This document shows, one piece after another, positions 31,226 to 35,317 of a stretch of DNA of 35,317 bases (position 1 is the stretch's first letter; each line of letters opens with the position of its first letter). The notes under the pieces were generated by a model that was not told the DNA's origin, did no database searches, and saw nothing but the letters and a program-made list of their open reading frames with translations. The stretch is from Methanobacteriota archaeon (lineage in GTDB: Archaea; Halobacteriota; Syntropharchaeia; JACQPP01), in the NCBI GenBank assembly GCA_016207465.1, contig JACQPP010000075.1, positions 1 through 35,317 of the forward strand, given 5' to 3'. The position numbers and the translations under genes are program-made.

Positions 31226-32611
31226 ATGGGCCGAAAAAATGGGGAGGTATATAAACCCTGGGGGGACACCGAGCCCAAAATACTCCAACTCCTCGACGAC
31301 AATACCCTACCCCCCGAGACCCGCTCTCACCTCGCCCACCACTCCAACTCGTTGAAGGACAAGGGCTGCGTCTACAGCCACCGCCACAAGGAAATCTACC
31401 GCGCCCACCGCTTCCTCACCTGGTGGAAGAAGACCAAGACACCCACCCTCGACGACGTGAACCGATTCCTCGGCGGACTCCGCTCCCAAGGCCACAAGGA
31501 GAAGGACATCGCCCACTTCGCCGGCTCCATCAAGCGCTACTACACCCGCGCCAACAAGGGCATCCCCCCCGAGGCCCTCCGGCTCCTCTCCACCACCCCG
31601 CGCGAGAAGCGCAAGAACCGCCCCCACTGGACCCAGGAGGACGTCGAGAAGATGATCACCGCGGCCGACCACCCCCAGAACCGCGCCATCATCATGGCCC
31701 ACATCGAATCCGGGGCCCGGCCCGAAGAATTCCTCAAGCTCTCCATCGGCGACTTCACCTTCGCCCCCGACCACAGCCACGCCAAGGTCAACCTGCCCAC
31801 CGGAAAAACCGGCCAATACACCCAGACCTGGGTCCGCACCATCCCCTACCTTCTCCTCTGGTTCCGCCACCACCCCGGCCCCAAGAAACCCGACGGCACC
31901 CTCGACCCCGCTGCCCCTCTCTGGGTAAGCCGGACTCCGCGTGCCCGGGGACAGCGGCTGAGCTACTCTGGCCTCTACCACATCCTCCAAGACGTAGGGA
32001 AGGCCGCGGGCATCCCCCCGGAGAAGCGCAACCCTTACTCGGCCCGCCGTGGAAACGCCACCTGGCTCCTCTCCCAAGGATGGACCAAAGAGAAGGTCAA
32101 CATGTGGCAGGGCCGCCTCCCCGGCTCCCGCCTCATCGACATCTACTCCCAAGATTTTGACCTCTCCCAGGAGATGCTCCGAATGACCGGGCTCCTGACC
32201 GGCAACGAAGAAAAAGACAAACCCGACCGCCTCCGGCCCATTAAATGCGAATGGTGCGGCCACATGAACGAGGCCGTCCCACCCCCCAAAGTCTGCCAAT
32301 GCGGAAAGCCCCTCAGCATCGAAGCCGCCCAAGAGTTCGAGGAGAAGAGCCAGGCCAGAATCAAGAAACTGGAGGACCAAGTCGCAGAATACCAGCATCT
32401 TAACCTCACCGTGCTGAAGGGCATGGAGGAGCTAAAGTCGATGTTCCTGAAAGACGCTATCGAGGCCCGCGCTTTCGAACTGCTTCAGGAGCAAATGGTG
32501 GAGGGAAAACTCGATCCCCTCGCTTTCAAACTGGTTATGGCGCAGGTGATGGAGGGAAAACTCGTTCAGAAAGCGGAAGCCAAAGCCGTTCCTGCGGTTA
32601 AAGGCTCGTGA
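31226..32611 (+). CDS. Tyrosine recombinase/integrase with zinc ribbon and coiled coil
   Basis: This 461-residue protein has a core-binding domain (about 40-120), a catalytic domain with Arg in SGARPEE (about 161-167), YSARRGNAT (box II Arg, where HxxR is usual) and the Tyr in DIYSQDF (about 305), and a C-terminal part with zinc ribbon CEWC...CQCG (about 341-360) followed by a coiled coil of heptads. This architecture is known in archaeal integrases of viruses and plasmids. The box II His is replaced by Tyr or Ser, so catalytic activity is probable but not certain. It lies right after rnpB, a likely integration site, and overlaps or abuts the RusA-like gene. Confidence 0.85.
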   Translation: MGRKNGEVYKPWGDTEPKILQLLDDNTLPPETRSHLAHHSNSLKDKGCVYSHRHKEIYRAHRFLTWWKKTKTPTLDDVNRFLGGLRSQGHKEKDIAHFAGSIKRYYTRANKGIPPEALRLLSTTPREKRKNRPHWTQEDVEKMITAADHPQNRAIIMAHIESGARPEEFLKLSIGDFTFAPDHSHAKVNLPTGKTGQYTQTWVRTIPYLLLWFRHHPGPKKPDGTLDPAAPLWVSRTPRARGQRLSYSGLYHILQDVGKAAGIPPEKRNPYSARRGNATWLLSQGWTKEKVNMWQGRLPGSRLIDIYSQDFDLSQEMLRMTGLLTGNEEKDKPDRLRPIKCEWCGHMNEAVPPPKVCQCGKPLSIEAAQEFEEKSQARIKKLEDQVAEYQHLNLTVLKGMEELKSMFLKDAIEARAFELLQEQMVEGKLDPLAFKLVMAQVMEGKLVQKAEAKAVPAVKGS

Positions 32612-32613
32612 CG

Positions 32614-32967
32614 ATGACTATGGTCTTCGTCGTAGAAGTCCGGGGAATCCCGCCCTACAAACAGGCTCCGGCAGACGTATCCGAGAGGAGAAACCAACAA
32701 GAGAGGAAGGCCATCCTAAAACATCAGTCCGAGGAGGCTCTCCGGGGAATCGGGGCCAAGTTCGATAAAGACGAGAGGCTGGGAATATGGGTATCCTACC
32801 GGAGAAAAAAGGGTAGAGCAGATGCCGCCAACATCATTGGCGGCATCGCAGACACCCTTCAGGGTCTGGTCTACTCCAACGACCACCAGCTCCGGCAGAT
32901 CCACTACGAGGAACAACCTGGTGAGGTGGATGGTTATACCGTCAAGGTTTCTGTCCTTGATGGGTAG
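32614..32967 (+). CDS. RusA-family Holliday junction resolvase-like protein
   Basis: This 117-residue protein matches RusA in order: IPPYKQAP at the start (PPSKN type), RRKKGRADAANIIGGIADTLQGLVY (compare RPDxDNLxKAxxDALNG) and SNDHQLRQIHYEE (DDxQVxxxxxxK). The catalytic acid cluster DxDN reads DAAN, so one of the usual Asp is Ala. RusA-type enzymes cut Holliday junctions and are usually of phage origin. It is probably an operon partner of the integrase: a GTG at 32608 overlaps the integrase stop and would add two residues, but ATG 32614 is preferred. Confidence 0.72.
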   Translation: MTMVFVVEVRGIPPYKQAPADVSERRNQQERKAILKHQSEEALRGIGAKFDKDERLGIWVSYRRKKGRADAANIIGGIADTLQGLVYSNDHQLRQIHYEEQPGEVDGYTVKVSVLDG

Positions 32968-33057
32968 GCTGCTGCTTCTACGGTACGGACCCGGTTACAA
33001 CCGTGTTCAACGCCCTCAAGAGGCTTCGCAGAACCCGGCTCCCTGCGATAATGCCAC

Positions 33058-33393
33058 CTACTCCATCTTGCGCTGCCCCACTTCTATCTTTTCCTTTAGG
33101 ATTCTTGTTATTCCTTCCGGAGTCAATTCAACTTCTTCTCTTTCGATCAGAAGCCTTACCGGTTTCTCCTTGAGCTTACTCCATAGCCAATTACCCAATA
33201 TACTGGCTGCCACACCTGAGCCAAAAGATAGAGTGAAATAGAAGATCTCTGGTGCGCCATCCGCATCCATCGCAAATGAGCGATTATATTCGATAGATGC
33301 GTCATCCCCAATCTTCTGAGCTCTATCAGTCCCAAACAATTCTGAGAAGACGCTTGAGTCCATCGTCTCGATAGTTCCCTGAATGCGAGTCAT
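33058..33393 (-). CDS. Small membrane protein of unknown function
   Basis: This 111-residue protein has an N-terminal soluble part, one membrane helix (about 52-71: YFTLSFGSGVAASILGNWLW), then a basic and acidic cytoplasmic tail with KPVRLLIEREEVELTPEGITRILKEKI. The tail is like a short ligand-binding or adaptor beta-helix unit seen in small effector-associated proteins, but the similarity is too weak to name a family. It reads toward the integrase on the opposite strand and follows the toroid protein gene. Base content is visibly more A+T-rich than the core genome. Confidence 0.55.
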   Translation of the reverse strand: MTRIQGTIETMDSSVFSELFGTDRAQKIGDDASIEYNRSFAMDADGAPEIFYFTLSFGSGVAASILGNWLWSKLKEKPVRLLIEREEVELTPEGITRILKEKIEVGQRKME

Positions 33394-33458
33394 CCTACCT
33401 CATACACAGTACCTGCCCGGCATTAGGATTTCGATAGGGGGGTGAAAGTGTTTGGTAC

Positions 33459-33489
33459 GTAGTGACGCCCGCCTGCGGCGTCGAACTAC
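33459..33489. terminator. Strong hairpin between two accessory genes
   Basis: GTAGT-GACGCC pairs with GGCGTC-ACTAC (33459-33469 and 33477-33489) around a seven-base loop, with two unpaired bases. It begins one base after the toroid gene stop. It lacks a T-run, so termination is possible but unproved. Confidence 0.4.
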
Positions 33490-33490
33490 A

Positions 33491-34567
33491 TCACTGGTTG
33501 AGCCAAGTGTTCCCGCTGCGGGCTCGTAGCCAGCCAGACAGGACAAGGGCGACCAGGCTTATGCGGTAGGGGTCGTTTTCCGTGGAGACATCAAAATATC
33601 GTAGAAGCCACCTCACGCCCTTGTTTCTGTATCTGAGGAGCCTCCGGTCGGGTCTCGTCCCCATGGAAGCCTCGAAAAGGGCGAGAAGGGCCCAGCAGGT
33701 GTCGACGAGAGCGGGGCGGGCACCGGCCGTAGGACCCCAGGCCATGTGAGAACGGTCGAAAGCGTCCAGTACATGGTCGACGCAGGCGGCCGCCATACTC
33801 TCCCGCTGTGCGGCAGAGAGAACAATCGCGGCCTCGCCCATGTAGCGAATTCGCGGAGCCTCGCCGATGTCCTCCGGAAATCCTCCGAAAAGACGGTATT
33901 GCTCCTCCAGCCATCGCAATGCCCGCCCGATACCTCCGGGATAGGGCCCTTGTTGCTCGACAATCCGGTCGTCGATGCTCCTCGACTCGCCGGAACACAC
34001 CCAGGTCTCACCCGCATCCACCCCAGGGGCCAGCAGACTTCGAAGAACGTAGAGCGTCTTTTGAATGGGATTTTCGATCCCCCACTGGCCGGTTTCCTTC
34101 TGGATATTTTTCAGATGCCGGAGAGCGTCCTCTAGGACTCCCTCTTGGTCCTGCGGCTTCAGATGGTCCTGGAAGACACCACAGCTTAGGACCACATCCG
34201 CGGAGTCCATGATGATGGGCCACGTTCCCGACCTCCGGAACTCCCTCCATCTTCCGGTCACGAAATCCAACGCTCGTCCGATGATTCGCGCCTCGGGATT
34301 CGATGCTCGCCGGATGGCCAGCAGACTCCAGGCGGTGTCGCGGAGCGTAGGATCCCGGTAGCCCCACCCTCCACGGCCATCGAGCGGGATTTGGAGCCGA
34401 ACCAGTCGCTCTACGCAGGCGCTGAAGACGCCCAAGACCTGCGATTCCCGAAGAGGCAAAACGATACTGTTCAGCTCGTTCACGAATCGGCGGGGGCCGA
34501 ACCAGAGGAGGAATGCCTCGAACAAGGCCAGAAGACCGACCAGTACCCCCATCTCCTCCAGCACCAT
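33491..34567 (-). CDS. Membrane-anchored alpha/alpha-toroid protein (prenyltransferase/terpene cyclase-like repeats)
   Basis: This 358-residue protein begins with one membrane helix (residues about 5-24) and continues with at least four helix-pair repeats: GGWGYRDPTLRDTAWSLLAI, GQWGIENPIQKTLYVLRS, GGFPEDIGEAPRIRYM and MAWGPTAGARPALVDTCWALLALF. This pattern (G-x-W/F followed by D-T-x-W-x-L-L-A) belongs to the squalene-hopene-cyclase/prenyltransferase superfamily. The class II cyclase motif DxDD is not seen, so it is probably a non-catalytic or different-acting toroid. It starts with a leaderless-type promoter (CTTTTAAG 34594-34603). Its role in this accessory region is unknown. Confidence 0.7.
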   Translation of the reverse strand: MVLEEMGVLVGLLALFEAFLLWFGPRRFVNELNSIVLPLRESQVLGVFSACVERLVRLQIPLDGRGGWGYRDPTLRDTAWSLLAIRRASNPEARIIGRALDFVTGRWREFRRSGTWPIIMDSADVVLSCGVFQDHLKPQDQEGVLEDALRHLKNIQKETGQWGIENPIQKTLYVLRSLLAPGVDAGETWVCSGESRSIDDRIVEQQGPYPGGIGRALRWLEEQYRLFGGFPEDIGEAPRIRYMGEAAIVLSAAQRESMAAACVDHVLDAFDRSHMAWGPTAGARPALVDTCWALLALFEASMGTRPDRRLLRYRNKGVRWLLRYFDVSTENDPYRISLVALVLSGWLRARSGNTWLNQ

Positions 34568-34592
34568 CAGGGCCTCCGATTACTCCCCTTTC

Positions 34593-34604
34593 GGCTTAAA
34601 AGCA
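34593..34604 (-). promoter_or_regulatory. TATA box of the toroid protein gene
   Basis: The minus strand reads CTTTTAAGCC at about 34593-34602, about 30 bases before the ATG at 34567. This fits a leaderless or near-leaderless transcript. Confidence 0.55.
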
Positions 34605-34923
34605 CTGTTGCCTCACGTGTAGCATAATCTTGTTCCCTCAATGTGCAAAAAGACTCTTTCGTTCCCCATAGTCACTGAACTACGCACCCCCTAAAGGGGG
34701 TGGGGCCTGGAGCCCGGGGAGGCTCCCCTTGACTCCCTTCTACATCGCGTAAGTCCCCAGTCGTGTCTGCCGCGTGCGACACCTCCCCGCCACGGATTTC
34801 GAGTTCTACCTACCGCCTGCCTCTTGGACTTCTCCAACTGCTCCTCCGCTCAATTCAGCTCCCCGCAAATATGGAAAAGGAATATTGTCCTCCTGCTGGC
34901 GGAACCCCCATTCGGAGGTATCT
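34605..34923. other. Intergenic stretch with two hairpins before the second integrase
   Basis: No gene was found. CCCCC-TAAA-GGGGG (34687-34700) and GGAGCC-CGGGGA-GGCTCC (34711-34728) are compact hairpins. An AAATATGG and GGAATATT stretch (about 34868-34888) may hold a promoter of the following gene, and GGAGGT at 34915-34920 is its ribosome-binding site. No attachment-site repeat with the rnpB end was recognised. Confidence 0.5.
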
Positions 34924-35317
34924 ATGGACTTCACTACCGCAATCCAACAATTCCTTTATTGCAGGAGGGTCGACCGGAACCTATCCGAGAAGACCCTGAA
35001 GGCGTACAACTCGGATCTATCGAGCCTTCAGGAGTTTCTGGGTCAAAGAAGTGTGGAGGAGGTCGGAATCCACGATTTGAGGGGTTACATCGCCCGTCAA
35101 GGGACACGCTGTCTAAAGGACACGACAATTCGCAGGAGGATTGCCAGTATCAAAGCCTTCTTTGCGTATCTGGAAGAGGAGGAGACCATATCTTTCTCCC
35201 CCGCCCGAAAACTCCGCTACCAATTCAAGGTGACCCGCCGACTGCCACGGGTCCTGTCCCGGAACGAGATTCGCAGGCTTCTCACAACCGCCTCGCGGAT
35301 GGCACACGGCGTTGGGA
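34924..35317 (+). CDS. Tyrosine recombinase (XerC/D-like), N-terminal part; cut by window end
   Basis: The visible 131 residues match the core-binding domain of Xer-like integrases: FTTAIQQFLYCRR..., LSEKTLKAYNSDLSSLQEFL, IHDLRGYIARQG, TTIRRRIASIKAFFAYL, then RRLPRVLSRNEIRRLL, the usual start of the catalytic domain. The catalytic residues lie beyond the window. It is preceded by GGAGGT at the right distance. It belongs to a different group from the integrase at 31226, so two recombinases bracket the RusA-like, small membrane and toroid genes. Confidence 0.85.
   Translation, partial: MDFTTAIQQFLYCRRVDRNLSEKTLKAYNSDLSSLQEFLGQRSVEEVGIHDLRGYIARQGTRCLKDTTIRRRIASIKAFFAYLEEEETISFSPARKLRYQFKVTRRLPRVLSRNEIRRLLTTASRMAHGVG

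Noticed and set aside
31146-35317. Direct repeat of the rnpB 3' end as the right border of an element
   Set aside because: No copy of GGGGGCTTACTCTCC or close variant was seen downstream, so the border is not in the window or does not exist in this form.

Overview
The window looks like a chromosomal segment of an uncultured, GC-rich archaeon, most likely a Thermoplasmatota-type lineage that carries out cytochrome-based respiration. This placement is inference. It rests on DNA gyrase subunit A with a GyrA-box, TATA boxes placed for leaderless transcripts, an archaeal-type RNase P RNA, archaeal phosphoglycerate mutase (ApgM), an AMMECR1 protein next to dihydroorotase, HicBA, and a Ccm haem-maturation system whose CcmE carries Cys instead of the haem-binding His. 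No rRNA or tRNA gene was seen, so the lineage cannot be fixed from this window.

Layout. Positions 1-5.2 kb: the 3' part of gyrA, then a minus-strand block with a tandem universal stress protein, a roadblock/LC7 protein, a fusion of a degenerate KaiC/RecA-like domain with an MglA-like small GTPase, and a second RecA-like protein with an altered P-loop. Positions 5.2-8.9 kb: a lipoprotein cytochrome c, a structured repeat that looks like a small non-autonomous IS200/IS605-type element, and a compact ccmA-B-C-D-E operon with overlapping genes. A glutaredoxin-like gene diverges from ccmA. Positions 8.8-13.7 kb: a sugar-nucleotide-type epimerase and bioD, then iscA, hscB and an hscA/dnaK-like gene, which form an Fe-S assembly chaperone set. 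Positions 13.7-16.3 kb: two secreted proteins with the same signal peptide and the same upstream sequence element, with a membrane-anchored surface protein between them. Positions 16.3-21 kb: a GH2 beta-mannosidase-like gene, an ABC exporter pair and a HicBA module that sits between a broken msrB 3' fragment and intact msrB. Positions 21-30.7 kb: msrB, a cobalamin-binding-type radical SAM protein, an HxlR regulator, apgM, tmk, a second epimerase, an Mtq2/HemK-like methyltransferase, three overlapping tiny zinc-finger genes, pyrC and an AMMECR1 gene.

Positions 30.7-35.3 kb look accessory. The RNase P RNA gene (rnpB) is followed at once by a tyrosine recombinase, a RusA-like gene, a small membrane protein, a membrane-anchored alpha/alpha-toroid protein and the start of a second tyrosine recombinase. 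This part is visibly more A+T-rich from about 33 kb.

Repeats are the most unusual aspect of the core. There are two inverted copies of a ~150-bp element with perfect 16-bp terminal inverted repeats whose two inner hairpins differ in sequence yet keep their pairing. Four hairpins share an 11-13-base mirror-symmetric loop and lie just before start codons. A 'CTGCGTAATCTG' repeat occurs at two convergent gene ends, and at one of them it supplies the last codons of pyrC.
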